Assembly: GCF_030010235.1 (NCBI RefSeq)
Contig: NZ_JASCRS010000002.1
Coordinates: 434,001 to 498,000, forward strand
DNA length: 64,000 nt
Direction of reading: 5' to 3'
DNA from: Leucobacter sp. UT-8R-CII-1-4
GTDB lineage: Bacteria > Actinomycetota > Actinomycetes > Actinomycetales > Microbacteriaceae
Shown here: positions 16,636 through 24,271 of the stretch, piece after piece
Layout of the letters: every line of letters starts with the position of its first letter
Position numbering within the stretch: the stretch's first letter is position 1
Made by a program: the position numbers and the translations under genes
Notes under the pieces: generated by a model
Databases searched by the model: none
Told to the model about the DNA's origin: nothing
What the model saw: the letters and a program-made list of their open reading frames with translations, nothing else

Positions 16636-17796
16636 ATGATTGTGAGTATGACAACGTTGACATCCCCAATAAAGAAGACCAGCACCCTGCGCAAGAGCGG
16701 TGCAGCTGGACTCGCTGCCGGCCTACTACTCACCGTTGGTGGAGCAAACATGGCAGTCGCAGCCCCCGGCGACAACGTTGATTTTGGCAACCAGGCCGAT
16801 CTCAAAGTCTGCATCGTCGACGAGCTCGGCTTTGCCCCCGGCAGCGAGGTCACCGAGGCAGACATGGCGGGGCTCGAAGCACTTGACTGCAGCGGCGGCT
16901 CAATTACAGACATTTCAGTGCTCACGCTTGCACCAGCTCTGAACTACCTGGAACTCAGCAACGTTGGTCTTGCAGATATCACACCCCTCGCTGGGCTCAC
17001 CGATCTGATTCAGCTTTTCCTGAGCGGTAACAACATTTCAGACCTGACTCCACTATCAAGTCTCACCTCGATGATCGAGCTCGATCTGCGAGAAAATCAG
17101 ATCCTTGATATCTCGCCACTGCTACCGCTCACCGAGCTAGACGGCCTTTCTCTCACGGATCAAGAAATTACGGGCTACCTTGCAGAACCAGGGGTCACCT
17201 ACCCATCACCAGTCATTGGGCTCGACGGCGAACGCCTGCCGCTAGTTGTCACCGAAGGTGACGGTACAGTCGCTGGCACCAACATCACCTGGAACACTGA
17301 AGGCCTGGGCGAAGTGTCTTGGCACGGCCCGTACACCGTGGGCAACACCACCACTCAATTCCAAGGATTCTTGGAGTACACCGTGCGTGAGCATCACGAG
17401 ATTGAACTCTCAGGCACCCCCACCGAGGGCACCGTTGGCAAACCATACAACTACGCACTCACCCTCGTCGGCACCCCAAGCGAACCAACCGTGTCAGTGA
17501 CCAGTGGCGCACTACCAGCAGGACTCGCCCTCTCCCCCGAGGGCATCATCTCGGGCACCCCGACCACAGCAGGCACCTTCACCTTCACAATCACCGCAAG
17601 CAACGGAGTCGCCGACGACGTGCTGAAAGAATTCACCATCGCAGTGAAGGACGCAGCCGTCACCCCACCAAGCGACAACAAAGAAAAGCTTGCAAACACC
17701 GGCGCCGGATCACCACTCTGGACAATCGGTGCAGCAACACTCGCACTACTCGCTGGAACAGCCGCCGCCCTCGCAGCCCGCCGCAAGAACAGCTGA
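16636..17796 (+). CDS. Internalin-like leucine-rich-repeat surface protein with LANTG wall anchor
   Basis: The protein has about 386 residues. A signal peptide (KK-x-STLRKS then a hydrophobic run) is probably cleaved after AVAA at about residue 43. Residues about 78-178 are 22-residue SDS22/internalin-type repeats (LxxLxLxxNxIxDxxPLxxLT). An Ig-like LRR-adjacent segment follows (NITWNTEGLGEVSW), then a putative-Ig domain of He_PIG type (PAGLALSPEGIISGTPTTAG, about 254-338). The C-terminal sorting signal is LANTG (about 352), a hydrophobic helix and RRKNS. It should be anchored to peptidoglycan by sortase. The open frame extends to 16528, but a start at 16636 (or 16648) places the signal peptide correctly. 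A hairpin follows. Ligand unknown. Confidence 0.82.
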   Translation: MIVSMTTLTSPIKKTSTLRKSGAAGLAAGLLLTVGGANMAVAAPGDNVDFGNQADLKVCIVDELGFAPGSEVTEADMAGLEALDCSGGSITDISVLTLAPALNYLELSNVGLADITPLAGLTDLIQLFLSGNNISDLTPLSSLTSMIELDLRENQILDISPLLPLTELDGLSLTDQEITGYLAEPGVTYPSPVIGLDGERLPLVVTEGDGTVAGTNITWNTEGLGEVSWHGPYTVGNTTTQFQGFLEYTVREHHEIELSGTPTEGTVGKPYNYALTLVGTPSEPTVSVTSGALPAGLALSPEGIISGTPTTAGTFTFTITASNGVADDVLKEFTIAVKDAAVTPPSDNKEKLANTGAGSPLWTIGAATLALLAGTAAALAARRKNS

Positions 17797-17817
17797 TCCA
17801 CTCCCACTAAAAAACTC

Positions 17818-17844
17818 GAAGGCCGCCACACCCTGGCGGCCTTC
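17818..17844 (+). terminator. Hairpin terminator after the LRR protein gene
   Basis: An 11-bp stem (GAAGGCCGCCA, 17818-17828, with 17834-17844) is followed by ATGCTTTTCT. Confidence 0.75.
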
Positions 17845-17921
17845 ATGCTTTTCTGAACACATAAATGTCAGTGGCCGCACGTATCTTTCATACAGAGGAT
17901 CAAAGGGGAAGGTTCTGACAG

Positions 17922-18212
17922 ATGCACGATTCAGCCGAGCGCGACCGAATGCCATACATTCAAGTTGACGCGGACACGTGGGTCGTTATGCGCGAAGACA
18001 AATACCGCCCCCGCGCCGTAATCAAACGAGTCACCGCCTATGACGGCGTCGAACAGTACTTCCTGCTCACCTGGCAGATGGATCCGACACAGCGAAAACT
18101 GGTGCGTATCCACGAGTCGCTTGAAGCAGCAAATCAGTCAGTGAAGTGGCGAGAACAATCAAACAAGATTCCGGGCAGGCCAGAACCTCACAATCAGCGG
18201 GCTGCGAGCTAA
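17922..18212 (+). CDS. Hypothetical protein, 96 residues
   Basis: This small soluble protein has no recognised family. It is rich in charged and aromatic residues (PYIQVDADTWVVMRED, EQYFLLTWQMDPTQRKLVRI), which suggests a compact beta fold. It has no signal peptide, membrane helix or cysteine. AAAGGGGAAGG lies upstream of the ATG but further than usual (about 9-19 bases); an in-frame ATG nine codons downstream is an alternative. It lies between the LRR-protein terminator and the convergent Pr6Pr gene. Coding status is supported by frame openness and composition. Confidence 0.6.
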   Translation: MHDSAERDRMPYIQVDADTWVVMREDKYRPRAVIKRVTAYDGVEQYFLLTWQMDPTQRKLVRIHESLEAANQSVKWREQSNKIPGRPEPHNQRAAS

Positions 18213-18228
18213 GAATGGCCGCAGACGT

Positions 18229-18888
18229 CTAGGTGCGCGAACGGCTCAGCCAGGTGTCTGCGACTCGGTAACAGGCGCCGACCGCAAGCAGCAGAAGCAT
18301 AATTCCGAGCCCATTCAGCGCTGCCCGAGCAAATCCGAGCACCTCAACATTCACAAATGGATACGGGTAAAACCCGGTAACCATACCCTGCACAATGGTG
18401 AGCAACACAAAAGCAAGCGGCCAGAGCATTGCAAAAAATAGTGCCCGCCAAGTGACCAAACCGCGCGGACCAAAAAGCAGCCAGCCAAGAATCGCAAGCG
18501 CTGGCACAACGTAGTGCAGACCAATGTTCGAAGCCGCAGCAACTCCTGTGAAGTTTGCAAGATCCGAAAGCAATAGTTGGTACACGACAAGAGTGACCGT
18601 GATGCCAAACAATCCCGCGATACGCAGCACCCGAAAACCGGCACCGTCACGATCGGGCTTCACTGACAACATGATCGTGGCAACTGCAACCAAAAGGTTC
18701 GACTGAATCGTGAAGTAGCTAAAGAACTCGAACAAGCGCTGCCCAAGCGGTGCACTCGACTCACCAAAACCGATATTGATATTTCCGACAACCAGCGACA
18801 GCTGCGCTCCGATAGAGAGCATCGCGAGCAAAGCTGTAAGCAGATGCCAGATCCGGGCAACACTGCGGTTGGGAACAAAACCGATCAC
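18229..18888 (-). CDS. Pr6Pr-family six-helix membrane protein
   Basis: This 219-residue, very hydrophobic protein has six predicted membrane helices. The FFSYFTIQSNLLVAVA segment, LLSDLANFTGVAAASNIGLHYVVP and YPYPFVNVEVLG match the uncharacterised Pr6Pr/FAR-17a-like membrane family common in actinobacteria. The function is unknown. The GTG start has TAAGCT exactly six bases upstream and no ribosome site, so it is likely leaderless. Convergent with the 96-residue hypothetical gene, ending 16 bases from its stop. Confidence 0.8.
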   Translation of the reverse strand: MIGFVPNRSVARIWHLLTALLAMLSIGAQLSLVVGNINIGFGESSAPLGQRLFEFFSYFTIQSNLLVAVATIMLSVKPDRDGAGFRVLRIAGLFGITVTLVVYQLLLSDLANFTGVAAASNIGLHYVVPALAILGWLLFGPRGLVTWRALFFAMLWPLAFVLLTIVQGMVTGFYPYPFVNVEVLGFARAALNGLGIMLLLLAVGACYRVADTWLSRSRT

Positions 18889-18894
18889 GTTGTC

Positions 18895-18900
18895 AGCTTA
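18895..18900 (-). promoter_or_regulatory. -10 box (TAAGCT) of the leaderless Pr6Pr gene
   Basis: TAAGCT on the minus strand lies six bases before the GTG at 18888. Confidence 0.5.
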
Positions 18901-18989
18901 GTAAGTGCGCTGGATCCCGCGCACCCCAAGAGCAACACATTTTGATCCCGCTTGAAAAGTGATCCAGTTGAACCGGCAACACAAAAAGC

Positions 18990-19023
18990 TGTGCCCTCGT
19001 CCATTTCAGCGGACGAGGGCACA
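18990..19023 (-). terminator. Hairpin terminator after the LANTG protein gene
   Basis: A 13-bp stem (18990-19002 with 19011-19023) is followed on the minus strand by AGCTTTTTGTG, a proper T-run. Confidence 0.85.
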
Positions 19024-19041
19024 GCGACGGTTAACAGAAAA

Positions 19042-19941
19042 CTAGTTCGCTCTCTTCTGTCTACGTCCAACGAACGCCATCGTGCCGCCAGCAACAGCCG
19101 CGGCCGAGGCAAACCCAAGCAGCAGGGAATACTCGCCGGAGCCCGTGTTGGCGAGAGGTTCCCGTTCGGCTGGTCGAGTAGTGCCTGGTTCCGGCTTAGG
19201 TTCTGGCTTCAGTTCTGGTTTCGTTTCAGGCACCGGTTCAATACTGACAGTGCACCCGGGGAACGCCGAAGAGTGGGGCTGGTCTGGCTCCCACACTCCA
19301 TCAAGCGCGGAAATCTTTGAACTCGTGAAATCAATGCTCATACCATCAAACAACGACACTTCGCCATCGACATCATCTGGCACCGTGACAGTAAACTCAA
19401 GCACACCAGCGGCGTCATCAAAACCAAGCCCAGCAAACGGGTAATCGCTCGGGAGAACCATGACGCCATTCTCGTCAGAGCGGGCATCCATATCCTGGGC
19501 CCAAACAATCTCGTCGCCGTTCAAGCTAACGCTCTCCCACGGGGCCGGGCTCAACCGGTTATATGCCTCGATTTGGGCACCAGTGAAATCCTCATTCGGG
19601 CCCGTCTGTACTGACTGAGAAATAGCAATGTGAGAAACAGTGAGCGCCGGGTTCAGCTTGACCACATTGTGGCTCATCCGAAGATCCACCGGCGTCAACG
19701 GAAGAGGAATATAGCTATCGCTATGAGACGACTCAGAAGCGAGGTTCTTGAAGTCAGCAATAGTTACGGAGTAAGTGCGTTCTGCAATCTCCTGGACCGC
19801 CACGTTATAGGTATCACCCTGATGCCATACAGAGCAGGCTTCAACAGGCTCAGCGGCAACTGCCGCGGTTGACACAAATGCCGTTCCAGCGAGGGCCAAA
19901 AGCGAACCAGTGGCGATGATGGTGGCAGATTTCTTCAACAT
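19042..19941 (-). CDS. Secreted wall-anchored protein with LANTG sorting signal, unknown function
   Basis: This 299-residue protein has a cleavable signal peptide (MLKKSATIIATGSLLALAG, cleavage probably after AVAA). A globular region of about 200 residues with few cysteines follows, then a Pro/Glu/Lys spacer (KPELKPEPKPEPG) and a C-terminal LANTG (about 263), hydrophobic helix and RRQKRAN tail. It should be linked to the wall by sortase. The ATG at 19941 has AGGAAA about five bases upstream; a longer frame exists but would bury the signal peptide. The globular part is not recognised. Same LANTG variant as the LRR protein 2 kb away. Confidence 0.78.
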   Translation of the reverse strand: MLKKSATIIATGSLLALAGTAFVSTAAVAAEPVEACSVWHQGDTYNVAVQEIAERTYSVTIADFKNLASESSHSDSYIPLPLTPVDLRMSHNVVKLNPALTVSHIAISQSVQTGPNEDFTGAQIEAYNRLSPAPWESVSLNGDEIVWAQDMDARSDENGVMVLPSDYPFAGLGFDDAAGVLEFTVTVPDDVDGEVSLFDGMSIDFTSSKISALDGVWEPDQPHSSAFPGCTVSIEPVPETKPELKPEPKPEPGTTRPAEREPLANTGSGEYSLLLGFASAAAVAGGTMAFVGRRQKRAN

Positions 19942-20157
19942 TAACTTTCCTAGAGGCGCAGCTGACCGGCGCTTCGAGACAAGATAGCTGCGCAATTCAA
20001 CGGCGCACGGCATTCAACAACCTATCCCAGTTCGTGAAGGCCGAAGGGCTACCTTTTGGGCTACTAAATACGCCTGCTACGGTCCGAGCTGAGACTGCCT
20101 CGCCCACGACAGCACGCAGTCGCGGCAGATACGGCGCACAGTTGCGCTAAATTACCC

Positions 20158-20413
20158 AGAAATGGGCAACACCCCCTGAAAAGCGATCCCGAGACGGGAT
20201 CGCGGGGACGTGAAAACACACAGAAATGGGCGGCACCCCCTGAAAAGCGATCCCGAGACGGGATCGCGGGGACGTGAAAACGCCCAGAAATGGGCGGCAC
20301 CCCCTGAAAAGCGATCCCGAGACGGGATCGCGGGGACGTGAAAACGCCCAGAAATGGGCGGCATCCCCTGCGAAACGATCCCGAGACGGGATCGCGGGGA
20401 CGTGAAAACGCCC
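20158..20413. repeat. Four-unit 64-bp tandem repeat array with nested hairpins
   Basis: Four units of exactly 64 bases start at 20158, 20222, 20286 and 20350; a fifth begins at 20414 and runs into the tRNA terminator. Units are nearly identical, with drift in the first and fourth. Each carries a 9-bp palindrome (GCGATCCCG-AGA-CGGGATCGC) and most carry CGCCCA-GAAA-TGGGCG, a stem with a GAAA tetraloop. 64 is not a multiple of three, so the array is not a coding repeat. It lies immediately 3' of the tRNA on the strand the tRNA is read from, and fills most of the gene-free stretch 19942-20686. Confidence 0.92.
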
Positions 20414-20429
20414 AGAAATGGGCGTTTTC
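20404..20429 (-). terminator. tRNA terminator hairpin
   Basis: An 11-bp perfect stem (GAAAACGCCCA with TGGGCGTTTTC) encloses a GAAA loop and begins seven bases beyond the tRNA 3' end. The minus strand reads into a TTTTC arm. Its core is the hairpin repeated in the 64-bp array. Confidence 0.75.
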
Positions 20430-20435
20430 TATACG

Positions 20436-20509
20436 TCCCCCTACTGGGATTCGAACCCAGACTGTACCGATTTTAAGTCGGTTGCCTCTGCCGGTTGGGC
20501 TATAGGGGG
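20436..20509 (-). tRNA. tRNA with UAA anticodon (nominally Leu), short variable loop
   Basis: A 74-nt cloverleaf reads on the minus strand. The acceptor stem is CCCCCTA/TAGGGGG with discriminator A. The D arm is GCC/GGC with GG in the loop. The anticodon stem is ACCGA/TCGGT around CTTAAAA, giving anticodon UAA after U33. The variable loop is ACAGT and the T arm is CTGGG-TTCGAAT-CCCAG. CCA is not encoded. The UAA anticodon reads the Leu codon UUA, yet the long variable arm normal for bacterial tRNA-Leu is missing, so the amino-acid identity is less certain than the fold. Confidence 0.85.
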
Positions 20510-20624
20510 ACAAAGGCGTTCAAAGCGAAGCATAGCTCCGCGCGCCCTCTTCCCGAGCGCGCCTCACGCTCGGACAACAATCAGCTTACGGCACAGACCG
20601 AGCTATAAAGAATGCGGTAAATTA

Positions 20625-20658
20625 GTGAGCCCCGAGCGGGGCAGCGCTCGGGGCTCAC
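20625..20658 (-). terminator. Hairpin terminator after pckG
   Basis: A 13-bp stem (GTGAGCCCCGAGC, 20625-20637, with 20646-20658) lies about 30 bases beyond the pckG stop, followed on the minus strand by TAATTTAC. Confidence 0.75.
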
Positions 20659-20686
20659 AGTCTTAGTCAGCGTTCAGGGGTTCGCC

Positions 20687-22534
20687 CTATGCGCTCAGTC
20701 GCGCACGGAGTTCGCTGAGCTCGGTCTGCAGCGCGGCTGGCACTCGGTCACCGAACTGCGCGAAGAACTCTTCGGTCAGATCGCACTCAGCCAGCCACGA
20801 AGCTGGATCGATAGCGAATAGCTCATCAAGCTCAGACTCGACCGACTCGATGCCACTCAGGTTCAGCTCGCCGGCGGCTGGCAGGGTGCCGATCGCAGTG
20901 CGACGACCCTCATGCTCGCCCTCAACGCTGCGGATGACCCAGTCAATCACACGTGAGTTGTCGCCGAATCCTGGCCACAGGAAGCGACCATCAGCGCCCT
21001 TACGGAACCAGTTGACCTGGAAGATCTTTGGCGCCTTGTCACCGAGCTTCTCGCCGACCTCGAGCCAGTGGCCCCAGTAGTCAGCCATGTTGTACCCACA
21101 GAACGGCAGCATTGCGAAGGGATCGCGACGCAGTTCGCCGACGGTGCCCTCCTGTGCGGCGGTCTTCTCAGATGAGATCGTTGCACCCACAAACACACCG
21201 TGCTGCCACGAGAGCGACTGTGCAACGAGTGGAATGTTGGTCGCGCGGCGTCCGCCGAAGAGGATCGCATCAAGTGGCACACCATCCTGCTCAAACCAGT
21301 CGTCAGCGAGGGTTGGTGTCTGCTGAATCGGCGCGGTGAAGCGCGAGTTCGGGTGCGCAGCTGGACGACCTGATTCGGGAGTCCATGACTCCCCCAGCCA
21401 ATCGGTGAGGTGAGCTGGGACCTCATCGGTCTTGCCCTCCCACCAAACATCGCCGTCGTCGGTCAGCGCAACGTTGGTGTAGATGGTGTTGCCCCACAGG
21501 GTCTCCATCGCAACCGGGTTGGTTGACTCGCCGGTTCCCGGTGCGACACCGAAGAAGCCCGCTTCTGGGTTGATGGCGTAGAGGCGTCCGTCACGGCCAG
21601 GGCGCAGCCAAGCGATGTCGTCACCAATGGTCTCTACCTTCCAACCAGAAATGGTTGGCTGCAGCATTGCGAGGTTGGTCTTTCCGCAGGCTGATGGGAA
21701 GGCAGCCGAGAGGTGGTAAGCCTTTCCGGTCTCGGTGTTGGTGAGCTTCAGCAGCAGCATGTGCTCTGCGAGCCAGCCTTCGCTACGGCCCATCACTGAG
21801 GCGATTCGAAGTGCGAAGCACTTCTTCGAGAGCAAGGCGTTTCCGCCGTAGCCCGACCCGTATGACCAAACTTCAAGAGTCTCTGGGAAGTGCGTGATGT
21901 ACTTCGTGTCGTTGCATGGCCAAGCGACATCTTCAGCACCCTCAAGCAGTGGCGCGCCAACCGAGTGCACGGTGCGCACCCATTCGCTGCCTGGCGTGAT
22001 GCCGTCGAGCGCTGCCTGACCCATGCGGGTCATGATGCGCATGTTCAGCACTGCGTATGGCGAATCTGTGAGCTCGATACCAAGCTGACTGATGGCGCCG
22101 CCGACTGGGCCCATCGAGAATGGCACCACGTACATCGTGCGGCCGGTCATGCTGCCGTCGAACAGTGGCATGAGTTCAGCCTTCATGTCGGCTGGGGCCC
22201 GCCAGTTATTGGTTGGGCCGGCATCTGCTTCGTTCTCGCTGCAGATGAAGGTGCGATCCTCGACACGTGCAACGTCAGCAGGATGCGAGCGAGCCAGGTA
22301 GCTGCCTGGTCGGAGATCTTTGTTGAGTGGGATCAACGAGCCCGTTTCAACCATCTCTGCGGTGATTTGGTTCCATTCATCTTGCGAACCATCGCACCAC
22401 ACCACAGCCGAAGGTTTTGTCAGTTCGGCTACCTCGGTAACCCACTGCAGAACCTCAGGGTTCGTTGTTGTTGCGCCTTCGCGCACCATATCCGCAATTG
22501 TTGCCGGAGTTTCAAGAGTCGATGCACTGCCCAT
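20687..22534 (-). CDS. pckG: Phosphoenolpyruvate carboxykinase (GTP)
   Basis: This 615-residue protein is the GTP-dependent class typical of actinobacteria and animals. It catalyses oxaloacetate + GTP to PEP + CO2, the entry to gluconeogenesis from TCA intermediates. Visible motifs include the P-loop/kinase-1a FPSACGKTN, the metal-binding region [11 protein letters not shown] and the GTP/guanine site [21 protein letters not shown] near the C terminus. AGGAG lies ten bases before the ATG. The divergent RamB/ScfR-like regulator shares a 115-base promoter region. With prpBCD in the same window it fits growth on propionate, acetate or amino acids. Confidence 0.96.
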   Translation of the reverse strand: MGSASTLETPATIADMVREGATTTNPEVLQWVTEVAELTKPSAVVWCDGSQDEWNQITAEMVETGSLIPLNKDLRPGSYLARSHPADVARVEDRTFICSENEADAGPTNNWRAPADMKAELMPLFDGSMTGRTMYVVPFSMGPVGGAISQLGIELTDSPYAVLNMRIMTRMGQAALDGITPGSEWVRTVHSVGAPLLEGAEDVAWPCNDTKYITHFPETLEVWSYGSGYGGNALLSKKCFALRIASVMGRSEGWLAEHMLLLKLTNTETGKAYHLSAAFPSACGKTNLAMLQPTISGWKVETIGDDIAWLRPGRDGRLYAINPEAGFFGVAPGTGESTNPVAMETLWGNTIYTNVALTDDGDVWWEGKTDEVPAHLTDWLGESWTPESGRPAAHPNSRFTAPIQQTPTLADDWFEQDGVPLDAILFGGRRATNIPLVAQSLSWQHGVFVGATISSEKTAAQEGTVGELRRDPFAMLPFCGYNMADYWGHWLEVGEKLGDKAPKIFQVNWFRKGADGRFLWPGFGDNSRVIDWVIRSVEGEHEGRRTAIGTLPAAGELNLSGIESVESELDELFAIDPASWLAECDLTEEFFAQFGDRVPAALQTELSELRARLSA

Positions 22535-22637
22535 GCCGTCGCCGCTCCTTTGGTAAAAACTGGATTACTTCTATTCTGGGCGAACAGCAGGTGTCCAAAC
22601 CGTGAATTCACACTGTAAAGAATTCGGATTCTTGCCG

Positions 22638-22643
22638 TATAGT
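22638..22643 (+). promoter_or_regulatory. -10 box (TATAGT) of a leaderless ScfR/RamB-like gene
   Basis: TATAGT lies six bases before the ATG at 22650. A weak -35 (TGTAAA, 22614-22619) is 18 bases upstream. GAATTC occurs at both 22604-22609 and 22620-22625, but no clear RamB-type box was identified. Confidence 0.6.
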
Positions 22644-22649
22644 CAAGAT

Positions 22650-24128
22650 ATGAGCCCTGATTCGCGTCAATTCACCTCAGAAGATTCTCTCCACAAGATG
22701 TTGCTGGGAAAACGCATCCGTCATTTTAGGGTGCGCGCTGGCCTCACCCTTGATGCCTTGGGTGAGCGAGTTGGCGTTGTCGGCAGCCAGCTCTCCCTCA
22801 TAGAAAACGGCAAGCGAGAACCGCGTTTGTCGTTGCTGCAAGCGATTGCTCGGCAGCTCGATGTCGATCCAGCGATCTTGCTACTTCAAGAGGCGCCCGA
22901 CGCTCGAACCGCGCTTGAGCTAGAACTTGAGCGAGCGCAAATGGCCCCGAATTACCAGCAGCTCAAGCTGCCACACGTTCGCACCCCGCGCAGTTTGAGT
23001 GATGAGGCTCTTGAGTCACTTGTCGGGCTGCACCGGGAGTTGGCCCGGCGCTCACGCGCTGCTGCTGCTACTCCGGAAGAAGCACGCCGAGCAAACACCG
23101 AGATTCGACTGAAGATGCGCGCCCAGGGCAACTATCTGCAAGACATCGAGCGGATCGCAGAAGATCTTATGCTCAGTGTCGGGCACGTCACTACGAGCGC
23201 GGTCACCCACCGCGATGTTGCAGTGCTCGCCGAACGACTCGGTTTCACACTGATCTTTGTGAACGACCTGCCACCAAATACCCGAAGCGTGACCGACATT
23301 GAAAACGGTCGCATCTATCTGCCACCCGCTTCGATTCCCGGCGGGCACGGGCTTCGTTCGCTGGCATTACAGGCGATGGCTCACCGCGTGCTTGGCCATG
23401 AGCGGCCTGTAAGTTACGCAGATTTCCTAGAGCAACGCCTACAGATCAACTATTTTGCAGCAGCCTGCTTGTTGCCCGAGTCACGTGCGGTTGAGTTTTT
23501 GAGTCAGGCTAAAAAAGAACGAAATCTTGCAATCGAGGATCTGCGAGACGCGTTCGGCGTGACCCATGAGGCAGCCGCTCACCGCTTCACAAACCTCGCG
23601 ACAAGGCACCTCGATCTCAATGTGCATCACTACCGTCTAGATGCGGCAGGCGTGGTGGTGCGCGGCTATGAAAACGACGGGCTACCGTTGCCAACAGACG
23701 AAACCGATGGCATCGAAGGGCAAGTTATTTGCCGCAAGTGGGCCGGCCGCACTGCTTTTGACCAGACCAACCGCACGAGCGAGTTTTACCAATACACCGA
23801 CACACCCGAGGGTACTTTTTGGTCAAGCGCACAGATCGGTGACATCGCCGAGGGCGCCTTCTCCATCACCTGTGGTGTTCCGTTTGATGATGCGAAGTGG
23901 TTCCGCGGTCGCGACGCAACGGCGCGCACACACTCAACCTGCCCCGACCCCAGCTGCTGCAAAGCACCAGACGGCGACCTACTTGAGCGTTGGCAAGGCA
24001 AAGCTTGGGCGAGCGCACGTATGCACGCACACGTGCTCGCACCGCTACCAACAGGCACATTCCCGGGGGTTGAAGACGCCGAGATGTATCGATTCCTCTC
24101 GATGCACGCACCGGCAGAAGAAGCCTAA
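22650..24128 (+). CDS. ScfR/RamB-type transcriptional regulator (XRE HTH, ImmA/IrrE-like, DUF2083)
   Basis: This regulator has about 492 residues. The N-terminal helix-turn-helix covers roughly residues 20-75 (GKRIRHFRVRAGLTLDALGE, SQLSLIENGKREPRLSLL). A middle IrrE/M78-like region contains ALQAMAHRVLGHERP and NYFAAACLLPE; the zinc-protease HExxH has become HRVLGH, so protease activity is unlikely. The C-terminal DUF2083-type domain has scattered cysteines (STCPDPSCC). This is the short-chain-fatty-acyl regulator family, which includes RamB (acetate metabolism) and PrpR. Divergence from pckG suggests it controls carbon flux there. The ATG at 22650 is chosen over one at 22602 because of the -10 box. 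A long hairpin follows. Confidence 0.85.
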   Translation: MSPDSRQFTSEDSLHKMLLGKRIRHFRVRAGLTLDALGERVGVVGSQLSLIENGKREPRLSLLQAIARQLDVDPAILLLQEAPDARTALELELERAQMAPNYQQLKLPHVRTPRSLSDEALESLVGLHRELARRSRAAAATPEEARRANTEIRLKMRAQGNYLQDIERIAEDLMLSVGHVTTSAVTHRDVAVLAERLGFTLIFVNDLPPNTRSVTDIENGRIYLPPASIPGGHGLRSLALQAMAHRVLGHERPVSYADFLEQRLQINYFAAACLLPESRAVEFLSQAKKERNLAIEDLRDAFGVTHEAAAHRFTNLATRHLDLNVHHYRLDAAGVVVRGYENDGLPLPTDETDGIEGQVICRKWAGRTAFDQTNRTSEFYQYTDTPEGTFWSSAQIGDIAEGAFSITCGVPFDDAKWFRGRDATARTHSTCPDPSCCKAPDGDLLERWQGKAWASARMHAHVLAPLPTGTFPGVEDAEMYRFLSMHAPAEEA

Positions 24129-24159
24129 ACCTCACATTAGGCAGCTAATACGCTCGCAA

Positions 24160-24212
24160 AAACGCCGAATGCGGCCGAAATACCTCAGTATTTTCGGCCG
24201 CATTCGGCGTTT
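24160..24212. terminator. Bidirectional hairpin terminator
   Basis: A 21-bp perfect stem (24160-24180 with 24192-24212) with an 11-base loop has A-rich and T-rich ends. It lies between the convergent ScfR-like and deoA genes. Confidence 0.88.
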
Positions 24213-24271
24213 GATACCCGGCCATTTCGTCAAGCCCGATGAGCAGTTGACGAAACAAACCGAGACGAAAG

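Noticed and set aside
20158-20413. CRISPR array
   Set aside because: Units are contiguous with no unique spacers and the palindromes are too long; no cas genes are nearby.
20064-20513. Repetitive open frame across the 64-bp array (149 residues on the minus strand)
   Set aside because: The 64-base period shifts the frame in each unit, so the protein repeat is not in phase; the frame also runs into the tRNA. It is a shadow of non-coding repeats.
20418-20666. 82-residue plus-strand frame starting over the tRNA
   Set aside because: Its peptide (PYWDSNPDCTDFKSVASAG) is the translated complement of the tRNA.
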